From positions 91,811,142 through 91,875,141 of the forward strand of contig OZ022339.1 of the NCBI GenBank assembly GCA_963989245.1: a stretch of DNA of 64,000 nucleotides, given 5' to 3'. This DNA comes from Nansenia antarctica (taxonomy: Eukaryota; Chordata; Actinopteri; Argentiniformes; Microstomatidae). This document shows positions 1 through 11,500 of the stretch, one piece after another. Both the position numbers and the translations under genes were made by a program. The notes beneath the pieces were generated by a model that made no database searches, was not told where the DNA came from, and was given only the letters and a program-made list of their open reading frames with translations. Positions within the stretch are counted from its first letter, which is position 1. Every line of letters starts with the position of its first letter.

Positions 1-585
1 ATCAGGGAGTTACAGTGGTCAGTGGAGTAGAAGTGTGGGGGAAGGGAATCGGGGGGGCGGAGTGAGTTATTGACCACTGAGAACAGGGCCCTGGTGTTCC
101 CAGCATCAGCAGTGATTTTGTCTGTAAGATATTGGGATTTGGCTGAGGAGAGGGCGTCTTTGTAAAGGAGGATGTGGGCATGGTGCATCTGTTTGTGAAC
201 AGTGAGACCGGTTTTTCTGGAAAACCGCTCCAGCTGACTTCCTTTGGCTTTCAGTAGACGTAGGTGAGGGGAAAACCAGGGGGCAGAATGGGGGAATGAG
301 ACAGTCCGGGTTTTGAGGGGCGCGAGTGAGTCCAGCAGAGTTTGGAGTCCATCATTATAATGAGAGACGAGCTGATCAGCGGTGAATGGGGGGGTGATGA
401 TGGGGAAAGTGTCGATGCCTGTTGTGAGATCTGCTAAATTAATGTGTCTGATGTTGCGGAAGGACATAGTACGTGACTGTTTGGTTTTGGATAGTGTCAA
501 ACTCAAGTTAAATGAAACAATCATGTGGTCAGAGATGGGGAGCAGGGGAGGCTGGTTCATTAGGGCAATTGGACAATGCCCCACC
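1..585 (-). mobile_element. LINE fragment, region between endonuclease and reverse transcriptase
   Basis: The minus strand translates to SDHMIVSFNLSLTLSK, TLLDSLAPLKTRTVSFP, APWFSPHLRLLKAKGSQLER and KDALSSAKSQYLTDKI. This is typical of the segment after the endonuclease domain in fish L2/Rex-like non-LTR retrotransposons. It runs off the left edge. It probably belongs to the same copy as the endonuclease part at 3722-4515. Confidence 0.75.
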
Positions 586-644
586 AAAGGGAGAAGAGAG
601 AGATTTTTTTTTCCTATGACTTCTAGACAGTGTTGCTTCTGAAT

Positions 645-725
645 ATCATAGTCCAATCAGCTAGTGTTCTGTGGAGTATATCATAGTCCAATCAGCTAGT
701 GTTCTGTGGAGTATAATCCAATCAG
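645..725 (+). promoter_or_regulatory. Triplicated CCAAT boxes
   Basis: CCAATCAG occurs at 653, 688 and 718 within a short tandem duplication (unit about 35 bp). It lies just upstream of the first exon-like block of the hAT-derived gene fragment. NF-Y-type CCAAT boxes at this spacing would suit a proximal promoter. Confidence 0.4.
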
Positions 726-1236
726 CTTCAAGTCCCGCCCCTTTCAGTGCAACTTTCATTCTACTCGAAATTGCACTAGGCAGTTCTCGTAGACTTCCAT
801 GTAAAATCTATTTTGGTAACTTCAGGCCATTCGGGCATTCTCTATGGGTTTTTGGGACATGCACAAAGAATCGTACGTGCTTACGTCATGTCATACGGCT
901 GCAGAAGAAGGACATTGACGCAGTCTTCATAAAACATGCCATCCAAAGCTTCACAAGCAGCATGCAGGCCATAAGGTAAGATCAAAAAATATAGTTTGTA
1001 CCTTCTCCGTAATATAGAACTTTGTAATAATCAAATGTATGCATGCTATGATGAATGGGAAAGGCGCCGGTAAAACTAGTAGGCTTATATAACAATGAGT
1101 TGAATTAAAATTAGGGCTTGCCCGAGTAATTGGAGTAGGATATTCCACTATTCATTTGGTAGGTTGCTATGCGAAGCTTCTTTTTTGCAACAAAACTTTG
1201 CATTTAATTTATTATGTTACATTATATTAATATGTA

Positions 1237-2739
1237 CCGTATTTTCCGCCCTATAAGGCGCACTTAAAAGTCCCAAAAAAAAAAAAAAAACGACAGTGCG
1301 CCTTATAACCCGGTGCGCCTTATATATGGATCAAAATGTAAAAATTACATGACCAATATTTTTTTTTAAATAATAATACAATGTTTCAATACGACTGGTA
1401 AACTACAAAGCCGCACCGCTTGCAGCATTACGGTAATCAGTAAACGACGGCCGCCATCTTGGAATCTCCGCGAATGCTATGCTTGTGGTGGGTTAACATA
1501 ATTCACCCCCGGAACTAATAGTTGGGAGTATTGTTCCGTACGGAGGGTTAAGTGGGTGGTACTGAGTTTTAGTTCCTGTTTTAAGTGTGTGATAACAACT
1601 GGTTCATGTCTGTCAATAAACGTCTAGCTGTGAGTTTCCGAGGGAACAAAGTGAGATTCTTGGTGCTTTCAACTTGAAGTTTTAAAGTACCCACTCGATA
1701 TAATAAACAACAGTTTAACGATCACTAAACACTTATCATTTGTGTATTGGATTCATTATTCTCGTTTGCCGGAGGCTACCGGTAAGGGAGGGTTGATTTG
1801 TAAACATACTTTCGTTTTAGCTCGTGTTCAAAAGCAAGAACTGTGTGTTCATCTAGTTATGTGTAGTTATGTGTTTTTAGCATGTCGATGTTCTCCCAGT
1901 ATGTTGTCATGTTATTAAAATACAGTTTAGACCTTCGTAGCGATGTGTTTTGTTAGCTGTTAGCCGCTAGCAGCGTTTGTTGTGGTTTGGTCAGATTCAT
2001 TCAGTGTTTGAGATGAACCAACATTCAAATACGCCTGTCGTGTTCAATCTTTCTCTGATTTGAATGTATGACACATCATTTGAAAGCTTACAATCTGTAG
2101 TTTAAGCATGTGTAAAAACTGAAAAAGTACGTTGCACATTTCACCAGGAGCTGTCACATATTGGTTGTTGGTTATAATTGTATAGCCTATTGGTTGTTTT
2201 CTGGTGTTGTTTTGCTCTGTTTGTAGTCTACTTGATGTATTTTTATCAGCTGTTAAATCACCACAGCGGTTAATCCACTAATAGAGATAATAGCAGATTG
2301 AAAATGCTTGTAGCTAACTACTCTATATCTCGTGGTTGCAGCTATTGCGAATTGCTATTCACGCGAGTCAGCTGTGAATCACCGCAGGTCCTTGACGCTT
2401 GTTGCAAAAATGGATGACGAACGGCTGATACTTGAGGTGGAAAAATATATATTTTTGACAGTGGAGCAGGTAGAACGTTGATGGTGACAACGCTCAGGTG
2501 GAGCTTGGACAACGGGAAGTTGACACAACACCGATGGAGAGGTGACGCAACGCAGTAGGTGGAGCTTGGGCGTAACGCAACCCCAGTCAAACGTTTGACT
2601 GCAGTATCTATTCTATGCGCCTTATAAGCCGGTGCGCCTTATAAGCCGGTGCGCCTTGTATATGAAAAATTTTCTAAAATAGGCCATTCATTGAAGGTGC
2701 GCCTTATACTCCGGTGCGCCTTATAGGGCGGAAAATACG
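1237..2739 (-). mobile_element. TA-flanked TIR element, copy A (non-autonomous)
   Basis: The ends are CCGTATTTTCCGCCCTATAA and its inverse, with TA on both sides. Near the right end the motif GGTGCGCCTTATAAGCC is repeated as subterminal repeats. There is no transposase frame. It is the reverse-oriented homologue of copy B at 53472-55002. Strand is given relative to copy B. Bases 1490-1632 resemble the gypsy LTR at 6245-6388. Confidence 0.85.
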
Positions 2740-2741
2740 TA

Positions 2742-3162
2742 GTTACTTAATGTAATGTAGTATATTACATTTATCAAACTATACAATACATTTTGTCAGC
2801 GAATTACAACTAAGCATTTTTTTTAGATATATGTATTAGGCTAATATATAGAACATGTCTAAAAATGTCTGAGGTTTAATTTGTGAATAGATAGACCTAC
2901 ATATTTCTATTCAAGAATAAGCATATCTACCTAAATAGCTCCAAGATATCTAAGTGGTCGGGAGTGACTCATGTGCACAGCCTGTTAAAGCTAAAGTCAA
3001 CTGTTATACTTAAAACAGATCCCTCTCTCCTGGAGACCTTAAATCATCTTTAGACTACATTTCAGAAATTACTGTAGATACAATTACAACTACAAGACAG
3101 CAGATTGTTCAGCTACATTTTCTTATTTGAAATCTTAACACTGTTGGTCTGTCTGCCTTCAG
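2742..3162. other. Unassigned intronic sequence
   Basis: AT-rich sequence between the TIR element and the second exon of the hAT-derived fragment. I see no gene or clear repeat. Confidence 0.4.
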
Positions 3163-3721
3163 GGACCAAAGCTCATCTCAAGAGCAGCAGCAAGAAGCCA
3201 CAGGAACCAGAACATCAAGGAGGGTCTTGGGAGAAGAAGAGAAGCAGAGGCTGTCTAAAGAGGTAGGTCCAAGTTTTGAAACACAGTGTTGGAAAATCAC
3301 CACCAATCAGAGTTACATTCAGGGATGGGATGGTAGCAGTCTTTATTCAGTGTTGTACTTCCAAAGTGCTTATTTCCACATTTTCTTTCACACCCCATAC
3401 TTTTGACAGATCTGCGACACAATCCTGGCCCACGCCAAAGAAAGGTTTTCTTTCACCAACCACCTTGTGAGTGCCACGCTGCTCCAAGGAGAGATGTTCC
3501 AACAGCACTGCCATGCATTCCCTGTTGAGGCTCTGAACACCACTGTCAAGGCATACCCCATGCTGAACCAGGTGAAGCTCAAGACTGAGCTGTCCCTTGT
3601 CTATGAGAGTGCTGAGTTCAAGGGCTGCTCTGGTGCACTGGCACTGTACCAGGTTCTACACAGGTACAACCTCCAGGAGACTTTCTCTGAGACTGTAGCT
3701 CTAGTGAGAGAATGATTAGTA

Positions 3722-4515
3722 TTAACATGTGAATATTTAAATCACCTAACAGAATTCTGTTGGATGAGAGTGAACAGATGTGGGTGAGAAATGTATTGAA
3801 TTCATCAATGAAATCCTTGTTTGGTTTGGGTGGGCGGTAGATATGAACTAAAACAGTTGGGGTAGGTCCATTTAGTTGTAGAGCCACAGACTCAAAAGAA
3901 TGAGACACTGGCAAAGTGACAGATGAGACCTTCCAGGACTCGCGGTGGATTATCGCGAGACCCCCCCTCTGCCGGTGAGACGGGGCTGGCAGTTGTAAAC
4001 AAACCCAGGTGGAGTAGACTCGTTCAGCTGAGAGAAGTCATTGGGATGTTCTCTGTTAGACAAAGAAAGTCATATTTGCGGTCGAGGAGGAGGTCCTGCA
4101 GTAGTTGTCCCTTGCCAGTGAGGGAGCGGATGTTAAATAATCCAAATTTGAGATCAGAGTGCTGGTTGGAGAAGCCAACGCTAGCCGACCTGCGCAGGCC
4201 GGCCAGCGCGCCACGGTCCACTCTCCTGCAGGTGTTTCTCGGAGGGTGGCGGCGGGTGGAGGACCAGATGGAGCTTATTGCAGTGGAGTCGTCAATGTGG
4301 TAGCTTCGTCCGGCTCCGCGATGGATGTACCTCCGACGGGGAAGGCGAGCGACGTCCGGGAAACGATGCAGCACAGACGGGGGAGCAGATCGATAGGAAC
4401 GAAGTTGGTGGAGCTCCGCACTCATGTATTGGATCAGAGTTGACGCTGGATATATCAAGAAGGACAGGACAGTCCACAGGAGCATAAAGCTCACAGCGAG
4501 ATTGTAGATCCACAT
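3722..4515 (-). mobile_element. LINE fragment, 5' region and endonuclease domain
   Basis: Minus-strand frames encode DLKFGLFNIRSLTGKGQLL, DRKYDFLCLTEN, then after frameshifts LVHIYRPPKPNKDFIDEFN and ILLGDLNIH. These are the start and middle of an APE-type endonuclease of an L2/Rex-like LINE. It ends abruptly at about 3722 where the hAT-derived fragment begins. At least two frameshifts make it inactive. Confidence 0.7.
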
Positions 4516-4765
4516 GATGAACGGGCAGACGTTACGTTCACCGAACAGCGGCAGCAGAGGCTGGGTGAGTGGAGCGTCAACACGCTAGGTAACGTTTGAG
4601 CAAACACAAACACAATACTGACAAACAGATCGATTTGACAGCAAGCCCAGGGAAGAGACCAACGGTACCACGTTCGCCAGGAGTAGATGATCTGCTGCAA
4701 ACTAATAATAATCATAAAAACATTAAAAACAACCGGAGAGCAGCGGCAGCTAATCGTGCGAGCGT

Positions 4766-6240
4766 TCACTCTCTCTGAGACGAATGTGGTTCTTCCGTAC
4801 CTAGTAGGTTCATCATCATGTCCATGTGCTGAGAAGGCGTGCTGTCTCCCAGCCCCTGAATTGCGAACAGACGTTGGGCTCGTTCTGACCGTGATAGTTC
4901 GAAGGTCTTGAGGAGGAGAGCCTTAAACGCTGTATATTTATTCAGGGCAGGGGGAGCTGTAATGAAGCCCACCGTTCTGGCTGCAGTGGAGCTCCCCAGC
5001 GCCGAGACGACATGGAAGTAGCATGCGGCATCATCTGTAATCCCATGGAGGACGAATTGCGCCTCCATCTGCGCGAACCAGTAACGTGCAGTGAGGTCAT
5101 TGGCTGGGTAGGCAGTGAGCTATTAAAAAAAAATCATGCGATTAACGCAGCAGCCAGACTTCAAATGGCATAGCGCATACTATAAAGGCAATCAATAGCC
5201 CTTATATCTTTTAACGCAGGCTCAAAACTCACTTCTTCAAGAAGTAGGTCTACTACCAGAATCCTCCCTGCACCTATTGTATTGTTAGTTTGCTATTCTT
5301 CTCTATGCTATTGCTATTGCTATATTGCTATACTGTATTTTTTGTTTGCTATTCTTCATTTTGCCTTAAAAAAGCAGTACACTCCTACGTTAAATGCAAT
5401 TATTGTAAGTCGCTTTGAATAAAAGCATCGGCTAAATGACTGTAATGTAGGCTAATATACTATACTAAAGTCAATCACATAGCCCATATATACTATACTA
5501 TCAAATAGCTGGTCAAAAATGTCAAATGTATTGTTATCTCATAACTACACATAGCGTAGCGCAACAGCCTGTATGGCATTGCCTACATTCACCTAGAACC
5601 GCGGCGCGAACAGCAGAGGATGCCGCTACGGCAAGCCAAACGCAAACTATCAATCATGCTGTCAGAAGCAGCGTGGGACGGTGCCTCAACGTCCACCAAT
5701 GAAGACAATGTGAGAACAGACTACGCATGCGCAAACCTACGAAACCGTTGGTCTGTCACTTCGCATAGCACAGAAGCACAAGCAGTCTGCCTCAGCCTCT
5801 GGGAGCAAACTCTCCTGGTGCCAGGGCATGCATTATATTTTTAAAACAACACATTTTACATCATTTATTTTTATTTTAACAACATATTAACACATTAAAG
5901 TTAAGAATAATGAGTAAAATACATTTTAAAAATATATTTTTTTGAGATAAAAAAATAATAAAAAAATATTTTAAAAAGACTGATATTCTTTTTCTTTCTT
6001 AAATGCCTGGGTGAGGCACTGCCTACCCTGCCTCACCTGACTGCACGCCACTGGCGCGAACCATGCTGCTGCGGACGTCTCCCAAAACTCCGGCAATTTG
6101 AGAATAACGGCGTTATTTGCCATGTTGGTTCAGTCTCGGATACTTCAACGGGACTGACGTCGGGGTCACCACCAGTGTAGTGCCGAGAGACGGGAGTCGT
6201 AGGAGGTGTATCAAATGTCACAGCTAAACGTTTAATGTAG
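4766..6240 (-). mobile_element. Ty3/gypsy gag remnant, split by a hAT insertion
   Basis: The minus strand carries a gag-like N-terminus at about 6240-6062 (KLPEFWETSAAAWF). It continues at 5078-4766 with AQMEAQFVLHGIT, APPALNKYTAFKALLLKTFE and FAIQGLGDSTPSQ. This matches the capsid region of fish Ty3/gypsy retrotransposons (WFAQxEAQF, LGDxxPSQ). The two halves are separated by a 975 bp hAT element flanked by GCGCGAAC. The gag breaks down below 4766, where no protease or polymerase is seen. Confidence 0.7.
5079..6053. mobile_element. Non-autonomous hAT element inside the gypsy gag
   Basis: Target-site duplications GCGCGAAC lie at 5071-5078 and 6054-6061. The inverted ends are CAGTAACGTGCAGTGAGG and CAGTGGCGTGCAGTCAGG. 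Inside, 5216-5455 resembles the 3' end of a LINE: LKTHFF residues, then a tail GTAAGTCGCTTTGAATAAAA. No transposase is present. Confidence 0.9.
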
Positions 6241-6388
6241 GACATGAACGATTGTCAACAACACACTCAGAGCAGTAAGTAGAACTGAACTAAACAACTC
6301 GGGTACCACGCACTTAACTGTCCGTGCGGAACAATACTCCCAACCCATAGTTCCGTGGGTGAATTATGTCAACCCACCACAATATCTA
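6241..6388 (-). repeat. Probable gypsy LTR fragment
   Basis: Read on the minus strand it starts TGTGGTGGGTTGACATAATT and ends near AGCTGTGACA, directly upstream of the gag remnant. Most of it recurs inside TIR element A at 1490-1632. The other LTR was not found in the window. Confidence 0.5.
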
Positions 6389-8296
6389 ACATAATGTTGA
6401 CCTCAGTGGGTCACTGAAAAGCACACAACAAGAAAGGACGCACGTTGTTTTCCTTTTTCGGTATGTTTATAAAATAGAAAATACACAACATCATGAACAC
6501 AAATACATATTAATTGTTTTGAAGACTTGTTTCGCTGTGACTTTAGGAATATAGGCGACTTGCGCAACATATATTTTTCAAGTACTTTGAGATGCAAATG
6601 AGTTTAACAGCACTATGATTTTGTGTTGCATGTATGGCACAACAGGTACTTAAATTCACCAAGGGACCAACGGAGGAACATGTAGTTTTACTGCATCACA
6701 ACCAATACAGTATGCTACAAGGGTTTGTACTAACAAAAAACATATACACCTGAGAAATCTCAAAGTAAAGCAAGGCAATTTCTATTGTATAATTTTGAGG
6801 GGAATTTTAACTACAAGGCGCTGTATAAAGTATTAAAAGGCTGTATGAAATACATTGTCTGCAATTTTCACCCCACCCCTTCACATTTTCTACTTATATA
6901 TGATTTCATTAAAATATTCTTTTTTTCTACAAAAATGTACATTCTTATCGCTGATATTCATGGTTAAACCCATAAAACTGTACACCAGAGCTGTTCATTG
7001 ATAACAGTGATTGTAACGGTCAAAATGACAACATTGACGTCCTAACTGGACCGGTGTAGATGTTTCTTACTGGTACTACAAATGTTATTACATAAAATTC
7101 TGCATTAAAAAGCCCTTAGAAATGTTAAATTTACACTTCTACAATAACATGTCCTCTGAAATAAATACAAGCATCCAGTGATTTCCAAATCATTGATTTA
7201 GAGCTCTGGATGCTTCCAGATCAAGGCTCTTCAGAGTCCTCCACATTAATAATGCCACCAGCAGGGGGCAGTCAACTCTTTCATGCTTGTCAGTGACAAC
7301 CACAAGTAAATTACTATGTCAATCCCAGCCTGTGAATTACACACAGCAGTCAGAGGGATTCCAGCATGACAGAGTTTGAATTTCAAAATAATTCTCAGAA
7401 CATATCATGTCCACATGATTGAGGCCCTGAATCCCACACCAGCCCCTAGCCCCTGTGTAGTGTAAACCAGAGAAAATCAGATCATATGCAGAAAATGTTA
7501 CCAATTAGCATAATATATCAGAGTACTTTCAGATCAACAGGTTACAGGCAAGGGGTTCATTTGCGATTCAGATGAAGGTCTTTTGGCAATGCCAAAATAT
7601 AATTTATATGTGTACAATACAATGACCATGGGAAGGAAAGTCATCAGTTTAACATACTGTTCATGCTCTTTTCATCTTTCAGAAATTAAAATAACTGTCA
7701 TGACAACAATCTTGCAGTCTGCCTTGGACTGGCAGCCAGCAACATTTAGAATTAATAAGAATTGAAATGGAAAATTTAAACAAACAACCTTGCAGAACAG
7801 ATGGAACTGTGTAGTGTGAGGAGGGGGGGATTCTAACAATAATAAAAACAGAAGTCAAGAGGAAACATTCTCCATCTTTGGGATCAAAATCAGGATCAGA
7901 AGTCTTAGTAAAGTCTTAGTAAAGTCATCATTCTCTCAGTCTCAGTAAAGTCATCGTTCTTGCGCCCGCCCTGTGCTATGTAATGTAAACACTCTAGAGA
8001 TTATCTTCCTTTGGGATTGAAACAAGTTGATGCCGTCTATCTGCTTTGGACAGCTCTCTGTTCGCTGATGAGGCAATGAGGTAACGTTTGTGTGTGCGAT
8101 GCACAGCACGTCTCCAACACACTGTAAGAGGCAGGCTGCAATAAGGTTGGAAAACATCCTTGGAAGTCAGGAGTCACGGTGACCTCTACGAGACGCCACA
8201 TCTATACACCCTGTGTGTGTCGTTGGTGTGTGTGTGGTGGTATTGTGAGCTGGATCCCAATCTTGGCTCTTTTTCAGTCAGCCGTGTTACAGCCTG
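6389..8296. other. 3' flank/UTR of scml2
   Basis: About 1.9 kb with no recognised coding region or transposon. Part is probably the 3' UTR of the minus-strand gene. It contains a strong CTCF-like motif at 7258-7272 and a short tandem AGTAAAGTC repeat at 7905-7955. I did not locate a convincing polyadenylation signal. Confidence 0.4.
7258..7272 (+). promoter_or_regulatory. CTCF-like motif
   Basis: CCAGCAGGGGGCAGT fits the CTCF core consensus at essentially every position. It is preceded by GCCA. It lies about 1 kb beyond the scml2 stop codon. Confidence 0.4.
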
Positions 8297-8422
8297 CTAC
8301 AGCTTGCCTTGTCTGAGTCTCTCTATGTGATGGCAGAGCTTGAGGGCAGGCCCCAGTTTGAGGCCCATGTACTTCATGACCATGTCGCTCCGCAGCAGCA
8401 TCAGGGCCTTGCCGTCTATTTC
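8297..8422 (-). CDS. scml2: scml2 terminal exon: end of SAM domain and stop
   Basis: A 126 nt coding part, phase 0, after CTGCAG. It encodes EIDGKALMLLRSDMVMKYMG, then LKLGPALKLCHHIERL and RQGKL followed by TAG at 8299-8297. EIDGKAL and MKYMGLKLGPALK are hallmarks of SCMH1/SCML2 C-termini. The 3' UTR continues to lower coordinates. Its end was not located. Confidence 0.93.
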   Translation of the reverse strand, partial: EIDGKALMLLRSDMVMKYMGLKLGPALKLCHHIERLRQGKL

Positions 8423-8527
8423 CTGCAGACACAAACGGAGAGAGAAGTCAGGAGCTTCCTGGAACAGAGACCATCACACTGTTCAGTATACTAAACATGT
8501 ATGCTGTACTGTAAATCTGTGTGTGTG

Positions 8528-8579
<52 letters not shown>

Positions 8580-11500
8580 TGTCTTTTGAACCTAGCTAAT
8601 CTTATTCATCTAATGTTATTCTGAAATCATCAAAACTAAGATATGTGATATGTTATAATAAAGTAAAAAAAAACTCCTCTAACCAGTTTGTCATGCATTT
8701 CTTTAAACATGTGTTTTTGTTTTATCTCCCCCCCAAAATACAAGTAAATACTAGTATTTTAAACTAACAAGTCACAAACTAACTAATATATTAGTGCTGT
8801 CAATCGATTAAACATTTTAATCAAGTTAATAGTACTAGTACTATATACTGTTTATATATATATATTAGTACTGTCAATCGATTAAACATTTTAATCAAGT
8901 TAATCACAATAATATTCTGACATTAATCAGATTAATCATTGTAAATCCAAACCTTTGGAGCATAGTGCCAAAAGAAGAAAACATGCTTCACTGTCCCATT
9001 ACTCACACAGGCTACTGTATAAGAGGTTATGATTCTGATCAGAAGCAGTGAGTGTGTCAGCAAACGGAAGCAAGATTCCAGGTGACTTACATGTTTCCGG
9101 AACAGCTCAGCGTGTGGGGCTAGTGCAGACGGGTCGGCGTCCCTTACAAACTGCATCACCTCCTCGATGGACCAGGTAGAAGGGCTCTTACCGGCCACTC
9201 TGGGGGGCTCCCTGTCTGCCGCGGGGGCCTCAGGGCCCGTGGTGGAGCTGGCAGCTGGAAAGAGAAAGACCAGGCTGGGCTCAGTCACCCAGCACTCAGA
9301 GACCAGAAGAGAGAACCAGACACATCTAGAGTGGTGTTTCTCAACTGGTGGGTCGTGACACAAAAGTGGGTCATGGACTCGTTCTGAATGGGTCGCGGAG
9401 TGTGTGGTCAATCCCCCCAAAAATAAACGTCAATTATTTTGCTAGCGAAGCAAAACAAATTCCGGATGTCAGACTTTTTTTTGGACAGACGTGCGTGAAA
9501 GAAGTGCAGCAGGCTAGCCGTTGCCATGGCAACATGAACTTAACCTGTCACTTGTCATTCAAGCAGTGGCTAAATATGGCGAAGCACACATTTGACTCAG
9601 AGTATGTAAACAACAGAAAAATGACCTCAGCTACTAACAGCAGTTGCTGTCACATTATGGGTTTACGTACAGTGCTTTTACAAACTTAGAACAGATTGAG
9701 CTGTTTGGCGACGAAATCTGGCTCGCATGAGTTGCGTATCTTGCTAATATGTCCAAGCACCTCAACACATTAAAAGTGTCTATGCAAGGGCAAAAATGCC
9801 CTGAAAAGAATTCTTGCGGCAAATTTTGTTTAAATAGATTTGCTTGGTTTGAACTCTATAAAAGTGGGTCCCAAAGCCAGACCAGTTGACAGGGGTGCAA
9901 ACTGGTGATGGCCCAAAAAGGTGACTTTTTGTGTGGCTAACCTTAGTGGGGGAAAGCGCTAGCACTAATGGTGTTAAATAGATATCGCTAGCACTAACGG
10001 TGGTCTAACAATGATGCGTGTGTAAGTAGCGGCAGCCCTGACCTCAACACCTGCAGAATTACTTCTAAAACAGTTTACCGTGACTGTGTTCTCTATGCTG
10101 TCTAGAATTGTACCTAGCTGCCTGAAGCTAAACGTTATTTCAACAGCAGCAGAGTTTAGCAGACAGGGAGATTAGTTAGCTTGCGCATCATGTGACTTGG
10201 AGGAGACTTAGACCCCCCCCCTCAAAATATATTTTTTGCAGATCTACACAATTCACATGGATGACATATTTTGAGATAAAAACGGCTAATTTAGCAGAAA
10301 GGTGACAAGTTTGCACCCCTGAGTTGAGAACCACTGATCTAGAGGATCTCAAACAACTGCAAAACCCACGAGCAGTAACCGACAGACGAACAGTTGCTAA
10401 GGAGGATATCCAAACAAACACACACCGTGAGGTGAGAGAAGGCTCCTAGCGGGCCTACCTTCCACTCGTCTGTGTGTGTGCGTGGAGGTGAGGTCGGTAG
10501 GGTTGGAGGAGGGGCGGCGAAGGGAGGTGCCGTGGCCAGGGTAGTAGGGGCTGCCGCCGGCCTGGGTGGGGGGGTGGTACTCAGAGGGGCTCCGCAGCGT
10601 CTGGGGTCGTGGGGTCATGGAGTTGGAGGCCGAGTCCATGAAGTGCTGCTCCTTCAGTAGGCTGTTCTCCTCATGGGGCAGAGTCTCTGCTGGAGAAACA
10701 CCACCACACACACAATTACACCACTAAAAGATAGACACACACTTCACACATTTGTCACACATTCTTAATGAATATTATTAATATGCGACTTGTTCTTAGC
10801 TTGGGGATGGAAAATACATGATCTAAAATATTTAATTCAATAACCTTTACTCGTTTAGCTTGAAGGAATTATTTAAAATGGCAAATAAAGCTGAGTGTGG
10901 ACTTCTAACCCTAACCAATAAGCTATTGTAAACTTGAGGTATTTATACATCTCTGCCACCATGTTTCTGTTACTTCAAAGTGTTGTATGATGTGTGATAG
11001 TGTTGTATGATGTATCTGTGCAGTGAGACTGTATTGACAAATGCTGCTTGGTACCTTCTGAAGGGTGGGCCTCGGTGCGCAGGAGCTTGGGGGACAGGGG
11101 GGCTGCGTAGGGGGGAGAGTCCCTGGAGAGACGCTTACTTCCCCGGTTTAGTGACGGTGCCTCTAGCGCCTCCTCTTTCACTGGAACAGAGAGATGGGGG
11201 TGGGGAGCTGCTCTGAGCCACTGCTATGGTGTACACACATCCAACAAATAATAACAAAAACACTTTGAGAAACAAAGGTGTGCACACACGTATGGACAGA
11301 CAGGCAGGCAGAGACACAGACGTATGGACGGACAAACAGACAGGCAGACACATGTATGGACAGACAGACATGCATGCACAGACGTATGGACAGACAGACA
11401 GACAGGCAGACAGAGACAGAGACAGAGAGCTACCTGACTTGGTCCTGTCGTAGGCGTTGTACTGGCTGAAGGGCTGGCTGCTGAACAGGTTGTCACATTG

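Larger units (their letters stand above)
671..3715 (+). pseudogene. Three-exon fragment of a hAT-transposase-derived gene
   Basis: Three exon-like blocks join in frame. The first ends CAGGCCATAAG|GTAAGA (coding part up to about 975), the second is 3163-3262 and the third 3411-3715. Translation across the junctions gives KKDIDAVFIKHAIQSFTSS, then a Gln-rich piece, LGEEEKQRLSKEICDTILAH, FTNHLVSATLLQ, AYPMLNQVKLKTELSLVYES and CSGALALYQVL, ending LQETFSETVALV. This is the C-terminal half of the hAT-like proteins annotated in fish as P52rIPK-like or DUF4371/ZMYM-like. The dimerisation segment that should follow (with ERCFS) is missing, because a minus-strand LINE begins at about 3720. A 1.5 kb TIR element sits in the first intron. 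The product, if any, would be truncated. Confidence 0.65.
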
